Shown one piece after another: positions 24,702 through 37,600 of a DNA stretch of 64,000 nucleotides. The notes under the pieces were generated by a model. It did not search any database and was not told the origin of the DNA. It saw only the letters and a program-made list of their open reading frames with translations. Origin of the DNA: Amyelois transitella (Eukaryota > Arthropoda > Insecta > Lepidoptera > Pyralidae); assembly GCF_032362555.1 (NCBI RefSeq), contig NC_083530.1:4928001-4992000 (forward strand). The letters are read 5' to 3'. The first letter of the stretch is position 1. Every line of letters starts with the position of its first letter. A program made the position numbers and the translations under genes.

Positions 24702-26435
24702 ATGAAAATGTTCCCATCAAGACACGTGATGGATTACATGACTGAAATCAACCGATTATTCCCCAAAACGACAGAAAATGGTAAGAATTTAGATGTATAT
24801 TTTGCCGATCGGCTTTTGTTTTCTTTTTATAAAAAATCGTGATCCATGTTAGTTCGATTTGCAATTTGCAAATCTACAATAAATTTGAAAATAGAATGCC
24901 TTGCTCATACATGCAGTTCCTTACATGTACCTACCTAATCACATATTCTTGGAAACCGAGAATAAATTAAATTTATTATCACCAATCTTTAGGTTTATAT
25001 ACCTAGTTAATAAGCAAAAGAAAATCCATATTTCCAAAATTCTATATCTGGCTGTTAATGCTTTCATCCCTAAATCACTGGTCTGATTTGATGTTTTTTT
25101 TTGGACATTTGCCCTTGTTAGTAAATTATATTAATGCAAAATATGAATATAGTAACAGGGGCAAATGAAACATATAAATTCACTTTTTCAAAACTAGTGT
25201 TTGTATCATACTCATCACCACCCTTTATATTCCAGATTCCCTGCAACCTTCCAGCTTATTCTCCAGCACTATAACATCACCAAATCAGTATGGAGTCCCA
25301 AACCGCTCTTCCAGTTCCGATTCGACATCCCCGGATGCTTTCCCAGATATTACCACATTTGCTTCCACACCAGAATTTAACAGAAGCCCTCAAAGCTCTG
25401 CATCTGACACTCCGGTTGGTGCCAGGCGTCGTCCAATCATTGGCAGGAAGATTCTCTCAACACCAGACCAAGTTAAACACTATGAAATGATGTCTCCAAT
25501 AAGACAATCACCAATACAACGATGGGACCACGAACCTGACTTCTTTCAAATGGAAGAACCAAGCACATCTCATTCCATCGACCAAACAAACTATAGACAG
25601 AGAGTTTTTTATGAGTTGTTCCCTACTGAAAACAGGGGATTCGAATTCAAAACTCATGTTAAAGTACCAAGTTCCCCAACTACTGGTTCTATAAGTCCAC
25701 GGGATGAGTCAATGGCTATGGCCATTTATAGAAATCAAAATAGATCACCAAAGTATGATACTGCTTCAAATTCTTTGGAAGCATGGAAGATGTGTACATT
25801 TTGCCGGAAGAATGGGGAGACTCCCATGGTGTACATGACACATAAGGTCAGTTACCTAAATTTTGATAAAGAAAGACCTCAGCTTCATGGTTTAAAAATG
25901 AAATTCAGATTCAGGTAGTGACAATTAACAAATGAACTCACATAATTTTAGGTGAAGGAGCGCGTTGGGAATGACTTCGTAGTTACATGCCCCATCCTGA
26001 GGTCCCATGTGTGCCCCACATGCGGTGGAACAGGGGACAATGCTCACACTATGTAAGTACAATTTATTTCTGGATAAAGAACTGGAAAGGATAAATTTTG
26101 TGTTTTTTTCAAGAGATAATAGCACTCATAGTGGTGTAGGTCCACAGCTGTGGATTATAAAAGTTAAAGCATTACTACTCCAAGTTTGAATTTAATAAAA
26201 ATATGTTTTGATTAGTTATTATTTTAAATGTGTACCTATGTGATTTTCTGTCACCACATTCAACAATATATTAGTATTGCTCTTGACCAGTGACCACATA
26301 CCTAACTATATTTTTTATTCTTTCAGTACATACTGCCCAGTACTTCGCCACAGAAACCATGGGCTCCCCCTACAGTCCACGACAATTACTTTGAAGAATA
26401 CACGCGTCAAGAGTAATGGTAGGAAGCGATTTTAA
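24702..26435 (+). CDS. nos: Nanos-family RNA-binding zinc-finger protein, 4 coding exons
   Basis: Coding exons: 24702-24780, 25236-25846, 25952-26052 and 26327-26435, giving 299 residues. The N-terminal ~210 residues are Ser/Pro-rich with no recognised domain. The C-terminus carries the paired CCHC zinc knuckles diagnostic of Nanos: Cys213, Cys216, His229, Cys243, then Cys251, Cys254, His262, Cys267, with CPILRSHVCPTCGGTGDNAH in between. Nanos proteins join Pumilio on mRNA 3' UTRs to repress translation, mainly in germ cells. The His-to-Cys spacing in the first knuckle is 13 residues instead of the 10 I expect, and an intron falls exactly there. Lepidoptera have several nanos paralogues; I cannot say which this is. 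Another acceptor 6 bases downstream of 25952 would shorten the loop by two residues in frame. Confidence 0.9.
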
Positions 26436-26862
26436 TGTATAGAGCTTTTGGTGTATGTAAGGTTTTAATTTTTTGTGTTGCAATGGTTTGGCTGACTAAC
26501 AAGCATATGCTATGATCTCAAAATACCGCCTTATTTCGTAAGTATTATGGTTTTTAAAGGTGCAATGTAACTAGGTTGGATAATTCATTAATCTGACTTA
26601 AAACAAATGAATACTAATCTCAAGTATTATACTTATTGAGGAAGACTTACATTATGTTCCTTGTTTTATAAATTTGACTGTAGATAAATTGTAGGATTCA
26701 CCTTTTTTTATTACATTTGACAAATTTAAGGACAATTATAACATACGCGCGCTTTTCATAGTGCTAGTAGAAATCAAGACTATTCTTTATTATTTTTTAC
26801 TTTGACCAGTTTTATCTGTAAAGAGTTTTGTTTGACAATGTTTTTATACCTCGCGACTTTTT

Positions 26863-26868
26863 AATAAA
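26863..26868 (+). terminator. Possible nanos polyadenylation signal
   Basis: AATAAA about 430 bases after the nanos stop. Further AT-rich sequence follows, so a longer 3' UTR is possible. Confidence 0.3.
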
Positions 26869-28490
26869 TATTTCGACTTTCGACAACAGATTCAAATCAA
26901 AATATGACAAAGAAATTGTTATCATGACTATAATTTAAGATTATTAGTTCCCAAACATCATGTGAGAATATACATAAATTCTGTTGCTTTTTCGCGTTTT
27001 TCTAATGATCATTATTTTTACTATTATAATATTGTATCCTAAGAAACTCTGTTTCGTATATTTCGTCTTTTTCTTTTACTTATAAAGTTTAGCGTAAGTT
27101 CACAGGGAATCTTTTGTATCTGTGGCACTGGGCCATTGGTAGGATAACTTGACATCAGTCACAGGATGTTCTTTAGAAACTTAAAAGTAAAACTTAAGAA
27201 AAAAGTTGTCCATTAATGATTTTATCTTATTTGTGTCTACTCAGCATCACGGAACTGATTCAAATTAACTGCCTTGCTTTTTTCTTTTACCTTACATTAA
27301 TGTTTGAAGGTTGCTGAAACATCATCTGTATGATTATTTAGATATTTGTACTGATTATGATTTAAGTAAGCAAAAATTTTTTCCTCCTAACGAATGAAAT
27401 TTGTACATGTCATAAATGTAAACAGATGAAATAATTTAAAGAAATAATGTTCTCAGACATTATTCACAATATTTTAGGTTAAGGTTGATTGGTAAAGGGA
27501 TTTAATTAACATTTTAAAGAAATTTTTGTTTTAATTTTCAATTTCACGATTTATTAACATTTGAATGCTTTTGTTAACATGTACTTGTGAGTACGTTTTG
27601 TATTATGCACGTTTTAATATGATTTTAAAATTTAATATAAGATTTAAGTACACATAACTTCTTTTTATTTTAATGAATGGGTTGTTAGTAATGCATGAAG
27701 ACTTTTTTTACTAACAATTTTCGAAAAAATTTAGTACCTTAGTAAAGTTAAAATTGCAAACTGTTTCTCCTGAAAGTTTAACCATCTATCTCCATTTCAA
27801 ATTAGGTACTTACATCATAATCGATTCAGTAGTTTATTTGTTACATAAACAGTCTTTTTATAACTTAAACTAATTAGCTCTTTTGAAGCTTCAGATAAAG
27901 CTTGTCTTGAATATTTCCAGTTAAAAGTAGGTACCTATACCTATGACTTTTATTAATTCAGTACCTATAGTCAAATTTATATTTATTTAAATCTGTTCAA
28001 CTGTGAGAGCTTGAAAGGCACACGTCAGTGATGAAAGAACTTTCGCTGGGTCTACTTTACCTGCCTATATATATAGAGATGACTAATTCACAGTCTCAAA
28101 GAAAACATTCACCTCTACGGGGTATGTGTCTACCCTGTACGGGGTAGAAAGTGTAGTGCCTACAGGTTAGTATAACAGGCCATTTCAGCTAGATATAATG
28201 GTACCTATTGAGATTCAGATAGTCACAGCTTGCTTCGCTAGTCTAGCACCAGATCCCAAGTATTACATAGTCTCCTTTTTTAATTGCTACATGCTTACTA
28301 GATTAGCATTGTACATTAATAAATACATATAGTCACTCCTATATCTCTCTCCCTTAGTCGCCTTTTACGATATCCATGAGAATGAGATGTAGTGGTTCTA
28401 TTCTAAAGGGATATGTACCACAAGAATACACAAACAAATCACAAAGGTTGAACTTAAATTCATCAGTCATTAGAAAAAAAAAGTGTAACG
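26869..28490. other. Region between nanos and ARMT1
   Basis: AT-rich with no exon recognised. A short reverse fragment of family A (28319-28408) and a scrap with CTACGGGGTATG lie near the right end. The ARMT1 promoter must lie in the last few hundred bases. Confidence 0.45.
28319..28408 (-). repeat. ATGT-tailed short repeat (family A), fragment
   Basis: ACATATAGTCACTCCTATAT then CCCTTAGTCGCCTTTTACGA and GTGGTTCTATTCTAAA: tail and head joined with the middle deleted. Confidence 0.6.
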
Positions 28491-28652
28491 TATGTCATGT
28501 GAATTTGTCATTGTCAAATAAGTCAAAATTGTAAAATAAAAACAAAATAAACATAACCAACCAAACCAGGAAAGAAGGAAACATTTTATTCATCATGATT
28601 TAGAAAACATATCAAAATTATTCTCCAAATTTAAGTGAATTTACAACAAAAA

Positions 28653-31600
28653 ATGAGTAAAACAAAAATCGAATTGAAAGGATCCCCTCGCGGGACTCCC
28701 CGGGCCTCTCTCATCGGAAATGGCGACGATGAGGATGGAACAAAACCTGATTTTATTTATGGAGGTCCTTTTATCCCCGTAGAAAAACCATCACCATTTT
28801 TAAGTACCTCCACGCCTATTAATATTCAGCTGCAAGGAACGTTTAAGAAGTATGTTTATAAATACTTAAATTTGACTCAAACGCTATTCTCTAAAAACGT
28901 TCGAAACTGGAGGTCTACGACATCAATTTGTATGCTAGCTTTCGGCGAAATACGTTTAGTGGTTTAGCTGTGATAGTCTAATAATATTGGGATTCTTCTT
29001 TAGGCGATGGGTAAAGCAACCAGCCACAATTTGAATGTCAATTCCATTATTAAGCCATACAGCTATTTAGTCGTTTCGAGACTGTTGGCTCTGTCTACCT
29101 CGTAAGGGATAAATATGTTATTGTCTGTATGTCTCATAGCCCTAAAGGTTCATTGTCATTCATGTTCACAATATTTTTTTTAGGAGTTTTGCCTTTCATT
29201 GTCTGAAGGAAAGACTGCCAGTGATATTGACAAAAATTATAGATTATTGCTCTAGGAAAGGATCCGCAATCAAATCTGCAAATTCAGCTGTGAGTATTTT
29301 TTCCCCACACTGTGTAATAGTAGTACATACAGTCAACTGCATATCAAGTTACCTGTTTGAAACTATGACTTTGTAATAAACATTAATTTGGGCACATTGA
29401 TATGCTGTTATACTAAAGACTGTTTTACCTTAATTAGGGCACCTCCTCATGGCCAGTTCCATTTTCTTCATTCTCACCAGCCTAGTTACTGAAAAAACAT
29501 ATCAAATTTAATTATTTTTGAAACATAGAAGTATTAGTTGGGTACAAGTTGTAATTTCAACTGTTTAGGCATTTTATAGGTCCAAATTTATTCCATAGAA
29601 ACAATTAATGTTCCATCAGGAATCATGGCCTACCCTCTCTCCTATGTCCAAGTTCAGGTTAAGGTTATTTTAATTCTTTTTTTTAATATAAATTCACTCT
29701 AATCTGTAAATTTTCAAGAAGGTTGAATATATAAATTCACTTATTTTTCAGACCGATTCTGAAATACAGAACTTCATTCACCATGTGACCAAGCTGAAGA
29801 ACGACCTTGTGACAAACAAGTCCTACGATCCGTTAACTGTAGATACGGAGGAGGCAAAGAAATGGAACAATTGGATCTCATCGCAAAACAACTCCAAATA
29901 TTTTACGAATATTTATCTGTTCACGGAATGCTATGTGTACAGGAAGATCAGGGAGGCCTGTGAGCTCAAGTTAGTACCTAATTCTTTGCCTACGTAGCAG
30001 TTTTGTCTACCTTAAATAAATATATACAGGACAAATTTCACAGATTGAGTTAGCCTCGAGGTAAGTTTGAAACTTGTGTTACGAGATATGAGTTGCTATC
30101 TCGTAACACAAGTTTCAAACTTACTATACCTTATTGTATAAAAAAATAACAATCCAACCAATCAGAGAATGTTCATTTCTACATGCCCTGACTGGGATTC
30201 GGACCTCCAGACTCCAGTGTCACAGACAAGCACACTACCGCTTGTCTGTGACACTACCGTCAAAACATAGAAATCTTGTGTATTTAAACTTATCTAGTGT
30301 AAACTAAAATTTATTTATATCCATTAAAATCTTCTTAAACCTCAAGTGTATGATTAACTTACCGAACTCACGCGTAAAATAATAAAAAAGCAATAACCAA
30401 ACGACATGCGCTCTGATTGGTTGAATAAGTCACGTGTGCCATCTTCTTCCTGTTTTATTTTGTAGTTGGCGCCAAATTCGCGCGGGCGAAGCTGCGGGGA
30501 AATGCTGGTCCAATATTTTTTTTCTCTCTAAATGCTTAATTTTTTTAGCGTCCATTTACTCGGATTCGATCCATTTGAGGAACAGAAGCATCAGGCGTTT
30601 GAAGACACGTTGGAGATGACGTGCATTGTTGCAGAGAAAATGGCAGACATGCTGCCGCAGAGTGACAAGGATAAGAGAAAACAGGACTTTATTACGCTGC
30701 TCAAGGTTGGTGAATTTATACAAATAGCGTAATGAAGAATGATTTGTACATTTAAAAAAAATAAGTAGTTAATAGTAGAAGTGTTTGAATATATATTATG
30801 AAATCTGTTATTTCTTTACCTTACTGAGAGAGCCAGTCTTGACTGAAAAGCCAATTTCATCTTTATGGGTTAACAAAACACAAATATATGTGTAAATTGT
30901 CTTTTGTAAGAAAAGAGAAGATATTTTTGATTAAAGGGACTAAAAACAGTACAACAAACCGCCCATTTCATATGTAAGGACCTAATATCTAGCCGCGGTT
31001 CCCCAGGCACAAAACTTATCCTGACGGAAGATCTTTGTTTTGGTGGCGGTCAAACTGAATCATCGCTCCCGCTACAAATCCATATACTTCTTTTTACTTA
31101 TAAATATTATCTATGAGAAAAACATTTGAACAAAAAATTATGAAATAGATGTTCAATATAACTTATAACTTAAATTGATTTCATCAAAGAAATTAGGATA
31201 TCTTCTTTCTTTTTTCAGCTTTGTCTATGGGCGAACCGCTGCGACTTGTCTCTGACCGCTGGTAATGCGCTAGAGTTGAAATCCGACGCGAACTCCGCGA
31301 TGGATCCCTTCCAGATGATAATAGATTGGAAAGATAAGGTGGGTTACACACAGCATACTGTCACAGCATGGGATGGCATCGCGAACAATCTTATTCATCC
31401 TAGCTTAACATCGGTAACATTTTCACCACTCTATAGAGGAGCCCAGGGTACGCCTTTGACCATAAATCTTGGAATGGGTGAGTCAGGTTTTCACACGAAG
31501 CGACTCCCATCTTACCAACTTTGCAGGAGAACCTAACCCGTATTGGATGGATCATCGTTACACATCCAGTTGCCCGAATGTGCAGGTTCCTCACTATGTT

Positions 31601-34600
31601 TTCCCTCACCGTAAGAGCATCGGTTAGTATTCAAACTAATGTTAGTCATCAGTACATGGCCCAGGTGGGATTTGAACCTATAGCTTTATGCGCATCACTC
31701 ATTTGGACCGAGCATCTTACCGATTCAACCACTGACGCTTTTAGAATATAGAACAATAACGTTTAAAACTCGTAGAGAGAGCGAAGCTAACATGCTTCGC
31801 TCTTTCTAGGAGTTTTAAACTTTATAATAATCAATTGTTTTATTTATTTTGAATTATGACAAAATAATATTAACTCCAAATATAATTCGAAAAAATTGTT
31901 ATTATTGTAATATTCTTCACAAAACCCCATATATCCCTGCCCGCAATTCCATATTGTTTTAAAATTGCGATACCCAGCAGTGACTGTAATTCAACTGATG
32001 ATTATGTAAATGATATGCAATAAAGATTTTGAACTGAATAAAAAGAGGGAGAAAAAAAACTACATACGATTCATTCATCAAAAACATACAGTGAGAAGAC
32101 TTCCAATCTACCATTTTTCAGTCAGGTGAATTTGTGGCGACATCTTTATACAGACGCCACAAAAACTAAAGAGCAACTGCGAAATTCTAACTTTCCCATG
32201 GATGTCGTAAATGGCGACTAAGGGAGGGGCTAAATAAGCTTGGCATTCTTTTAGTAGACTAGCTGGGCTAGCAACCTGTCATTATTTCAATCTCAATTCC
32301 ATCAGTAAGCCATACAGCTGAACGTGGTCTTTCGGTCTTTTTAAGACGTTTAACTCTGTCTACTCCGCAAGGGATATAAACGTCAATTGTATGTACATTA
32401 TGTTACTTCCCTCTTTTCAGATTTTAGTGGACGATTCCGCCAAAGCTGCTGACCAGGTTGTAGCGAAAGCTGAAGCTATCGGAAAAGCTATTGAAGGGGT
32501 ATGTGTTAATTTAATAATAATTATCCGATTGCGACTGAAGGAGGGTTATGTAGATTTGTTTGACACCGCTGGCCTTATAGTGAAGGAAAGTGTGTGCCAG
32601 ATTTTCTTCCCGTGCAGAATGTAAAAGTCAATCAAGGGAATGCTAATAAACTTGGGATTCTTCCTTTAAGCAACTGGGCACTATTTGAATCTCAATCATA
32701 TCATTGAGCCATACAGCTAATAATGGCGTTTCAGTGGCTAAGAACATTCGGGGCTTTTTTTATTTATTTATAATCCCTGACGGAAAAAGAGGGCGAAGTT
32801 TGACGTGTCTGTCTGTTTGTGGCATTATAGCTTACAAACGGGTCGACCGATTTCATATTAGTTTTTTTTATTAAAGGTGATTTATTTGCGAGTGTTAATG
32901 TTTGATCAAAATCGGTTGAGCCAGTTAAATGTGGGAGTTTTAAGTGGTGAAAGAAGACCGAATGCGGCGAATATACTCGAGTGAAAGCGCACTGATAGAA
33001 AATATTGATGATTTAATCAATAGTATTCTTAGCTTAACCCTTGGTGCAAAAAAGGGATGTAGGTATGTATAAGTAAAACTTTTGTCGGGGTTTTTCTTAA
33101 ATTTTAAATCCTTCTTATATTATAAACTGGCTGTGCCCGCGACTCCGTCCGCGCGGAATAGATATTTTGGGCATCATTCCTCTAGGGTGGGTAATTTCAC
33201 CGTATTTTTTCACATTTTCCATTATTTCTTCGCTCTTAATAGTTGCAGCGTGATTTGATATAGCCTAAAGCCTTTCTCTATAAATGGTCTAGTCAACACA
33301 CAAAAAAATTTTTCAATTAGAACCATTAGTTCCTGAGATTAGCGCGTTCAAACAAACAAACAAACAAACTCTTCAGCTTTATAATATTAGTATAGATTTT
33401 ATTTATTCATTCAGAATACGACGTTCAAGTTCCAATGCAGTTGTCACCGGTTAGCCACTTTAGCCGGAATGCCACTAAAACAAGAGGTCAGTGGTGTTTT
33501 GAGAATTTAAAATCTATCATATGCCGTGTGGTTCCCGGTACCATTAGAAAAAGAATAGGACCATCCATCCATCTCTTTCCCGTGGATGTCGTAAAAAGCG
33601 ACTAAGGGATAGACGTCGATAAATGATACCTTGTATCCAATTTTGAAAATGCCGTGTAGTGCCATAGGACTACTCCATCTCTCTCCATTGATGTCGTAAA
33701 AGGCAACTAAGGGATATCCTTATAAACTTGGGATTCTTCTTTTAGGCAATAAGCTAGCAAACTGTCACTATTTGAATGTCAATTCTATCATCAAGCCAAA
33801 CAGCTGAGCTTGGCCTATCAGTCTTTTCCAGAATGTTGGCTCCGTCTACCCCGCAAGGGATACAGACGTGATTTTATTTATACTTGCATACATAAAATCA
33901 CGTCTATATCCCTTGCGGTATGTATGATTATTACAAGGTAGGTAGGTATATTATATAAGGTACTAGCGACCCGCCCCGGCTTCGCACGGGTGCAAAATTC
34001 GGAATAAATTATACATAAAAACCTTCCTCTTGAATCACTCTACCTGTTACAAAAAACCGCATCAAAATCCGTTGCGTAATTTTAAAGATTTAAGCATACA
34101 GACAAACAGACTAAAATAGCGACTTTGTTTTATACTATGTAGTGAAGTATGTTTTGGAAATAAATCTATTCTATTCTACATCTAGCCGGCCGCGCTATCC
34201 AACTCAGGCTCCCCGGTGAAGTCTCCGCCGCCGGAGCCCGAGGCGGCTGAAGAACTGCCCAAAGTTCCGTGTCCCGCCAAAATGACCATACCACAGGCCG
34301 TTATATTCGGTAAGTTCGTCTTCTTCCTCCTGGCTTCAGTCCCGGTTGCATCCCCACCACACTGGAGAGGAGCCCGGAGTATAAATAAATCCTACTACTA
34401 TTATAAAGGCGAAAGTTTGTATGGATGTTTGTTACTCTTTCACGCAAAAACTACTGAACCGATTACCATGAAATTTGGTATGTAGGTAGCTGAAGACCCA
34501 GAATAACACATAGGCTACTTTTTAAACGGTTTTATTTAGCTCACCCCGTTTGTTTTATTTATTCTTGGGTCAAATTTAGTAATTCAAATTTCACCCTCTT

Positions 34601-37600
34601 CCTGTCAACCGATTAATCTGAAATTTTGTATACACTTTGGATTTTGGTGACAATATAATTATGTTTATTCATTATCATTATAAATTCAAGATGGCCGCCG
34701 TTACAAAATGGCGGATAATTTAGGTTTCATTAATCCCATCAATATGGGTATCAAATGAAAGGGCTCAACAAGCAGAATACAATATACTATAAAAAATTGA
34801 AATCCAAGATGGCGGCCTCTACAAAATGGCGGATAACTTAGGTTTTATCAATCCCATCAACATGGGTATCAAATGAAAGGTCTCAACAAGTAGAATACAA
34901 TTTACTATTCAAAATTAGTACCTGAGTATTAAACAATTGAAAATAAATATTAATACGCCCTTATTAATATATATACATAACTAAATGACTGTTAAGGTAT
35001 CTTTTAATATATTATTAAGTTGTCGCATTCAATAAGGTCAAGCCTACGTGGCTCTTAGTAGAGTAAGATCTTTGCAGGGACTACGAGTTGGACTGCAATA
35101 AACTAACGGGCAAGAAACCTTTGAATTAAACAGAATGCGAAATAAAAACTAAAAACTAGAAAATAAAAATAGGTAAAAAAACTTTTTAAGTTAATCGGTT
35201 TTATGTTAAACATACATTGCAATGTTTAATATAAATGTACTAAAAACCAAAAAATAATAAAATAGATACAGTAGTGGGAATTATAAACATATGCATAGAC
35301 TAGACTAAAATAAAACCGTGGGGCACGTCAATTGTCTACAAATTATAGACTTAATGTGCGATAGAAGAATCGTTTAATTCGTCGTTAGGCAGTTGGCCCG
35401 CAGACGGTGCGCAAATTACTTACTATTTTGCTGGCTAGCGAGGAATCGTTTCACTGCTCGTAATTTGTCTTTAATCGACAAAATTTATGATAAAAGTACT
35501 ACTCGCTCAACATTATGAAACCCTAAAACTCGCTTAATCGAGCTTGCTAACTTGTTTCCACATTCTAGCCCTACTTATCACACGTCCATCGTTGTCGGTT
35601 GAACAACTGCCTAATTATAGTGTAACATTACAAAACAAACATTTTAATCAACGATTGTAGACAATTGACGTGCCCCACGGTTTTATTTTAGTCTAGTCTA
35701 TGCATATGTTTATAATTCCCACTACTGTATCTATTTTATTATTTTTTGGTTTTTAGTACATTTATATTAAACATTGCAATGTATGTTTAACATAAAACCG
35801 ATTAACTTAAAAAGTTTTTTTACCTATTTTTTTATCCCAGAGTTCCCGCGGGATTGATAGGTTTTCCATGCGGACGAAGTCGCGGGCGGCCTCTAGTAAT
35901 AAATAAATATATACGGGACAAATTACACAGATTGAGTTAGCCTCGAAGTAAGTTCGAGACTTGTGTTACGAGATACTAACTCAACGATACTATATTTTTA
36001 TAATAAATAGTTATATAGATAAACATCCAAGACCCAGGCCAATCAGAAAAAGTTCTTTTCTCGTCATGCCCTGGCCGGGATTCGAACCCAGGACCTCTGG
36101 TGTCACAGACAAGCGTACTACCGCTGCGCCACAGAGGCCGTCAGATGCCTTTGACCATGGATTGGGTGAGTCAGGTTTTTACACGAAACTACTCCCGTCT
36201 GATCTCCGCAAATTCCCATTTCCCATTCAGGTAAACCGAACTCGCATTGGATTGATCATGGTTACACGTTAAGGACGTCCTGGTAAAGGGTCAGGTCAAA
36301 AGTACCCGAAACCGCCGAGCTTGCATGAAGAGAGTTATGAATGTGGATGAAGCGAAGGAAGTATGCAGAGATCGTGGCAAGTGGAAAGAGGTAGTCTCTG
36401 CCTAACCCTCCGGGAAAGATTATTATATAGCTGAAGAGTTTGTTTGTTTGAACGCACTAATCTCAATTGATAAATCATTTTTGTGTTGAATAGACCATTT
36501 ATCGAGGAAGGCTTTAGGCTATATAATCAAGCTCTAACTATAAGGAGCAGAGAAATAATGGAAAATGTGAAAAAAAAAAACGGGGAAAATTATTCATCCT
36601 TGAGGGCTTTAATGATGCCCAAAATAACTATTCCACGCGGACGAAGTCGCGGGCACAGCTAGTAATAGGTATATACAAGTTTATTAAATGTATGTAGATT
36701 TTCACTTCTCAGATATTGATCTCAGAGATTTTTTTTTCTCAGATATTGTGTGTGACAACGCGGGCTACGAGTTATTCTGTGATTTTTGTTTGGCACACTT
36801 CCTTGTCTCACAGAAAATAGTACAAAAGGTAAGGTTTATATTAATGAGTTTATACATATATAAGGTAAAATTCTTCTATAAATATGAGAAATAAAACCTT
36901 GATTTTTATTTATAAAAAGACTTATAAACGTTGGAAAAAGTGAATTAAGCGAAAAATTGTTTAAGTTGTTACATATATGTATTTACACAAGCGACTCTCA
37001 GCGGATTCGCACGGGTAACATTTATACATGTAAACCTTCATCTGGCATCACTTAATCTATTGAAAAAAACTGCATCAAAATCCGTCGTGTGGTTTTAAAG
37101 ATCTAAGCCTACATACATGCATAGGGTCTGACGTGGGAAGCGACTTTGCTTTGTACTATGTAGTGCCTAGTGATGTCACGTCTTTAGACAAACACAGTTG
37201 TCTTAAGAAGACCGTAAGGCCACGCTTAACTGTCAAAATTAATTTTATCAGTTATAGTTTGAAAAAATATATGTATCGAATGAGATAGATGTGTTCAATT
37301 ATAGTTTGAGTGAATTCACAAGAGTAGCATTAAGGATAATATGTTATAATTGATTTTACAATATCGCATTCGATTTAGTCTGTAATGGTAGATGTAAGAA
37401 AGTAAATAAATAAAAAAATATCTACTAAAATTCGAGTTTCCTATTATAATGTAAAATCTTTTTATCAATTGACAGGTCAGATTCCACGTAAAGAGAATAC
37501 CTTGGTTCGTTTCTGATGTCACGCCTAAAGATTTCAAGTAAGCAATTTTTCTATATCCGTACTAACATATCAATTTCATAAAAATATTACATTTGTATTT

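Larger units (their letters stand above)
34376..35898 (-). mobile_element. Composite ~1.5 kb repeat carrying a foldback insertion
   Basis: In ARMT1 intron 7. The right end, GGACGAAGTCGCGGGCGGCC then TCTAGTA, reads on the minus strand as the CTAGAGGCCGCCCGCGAC head of an RTE-like/SINE family. The left end, ACTACTATTATAAAGGCGAA, is the matching tail. Inside are a two-unit tandem repeat (34689-34918) and the perfect inverted repeat (35167-35830). That these parts form one nested element is my inference. Confidence 0.5.

Noticed and set aside
28635-28652. Earlier start (GTG at 28635) for ARMT1
   Set aside because: Nuclear animal genes start at ATG; the ATG at 28653 has an A-rich upstream context suitable for insects.
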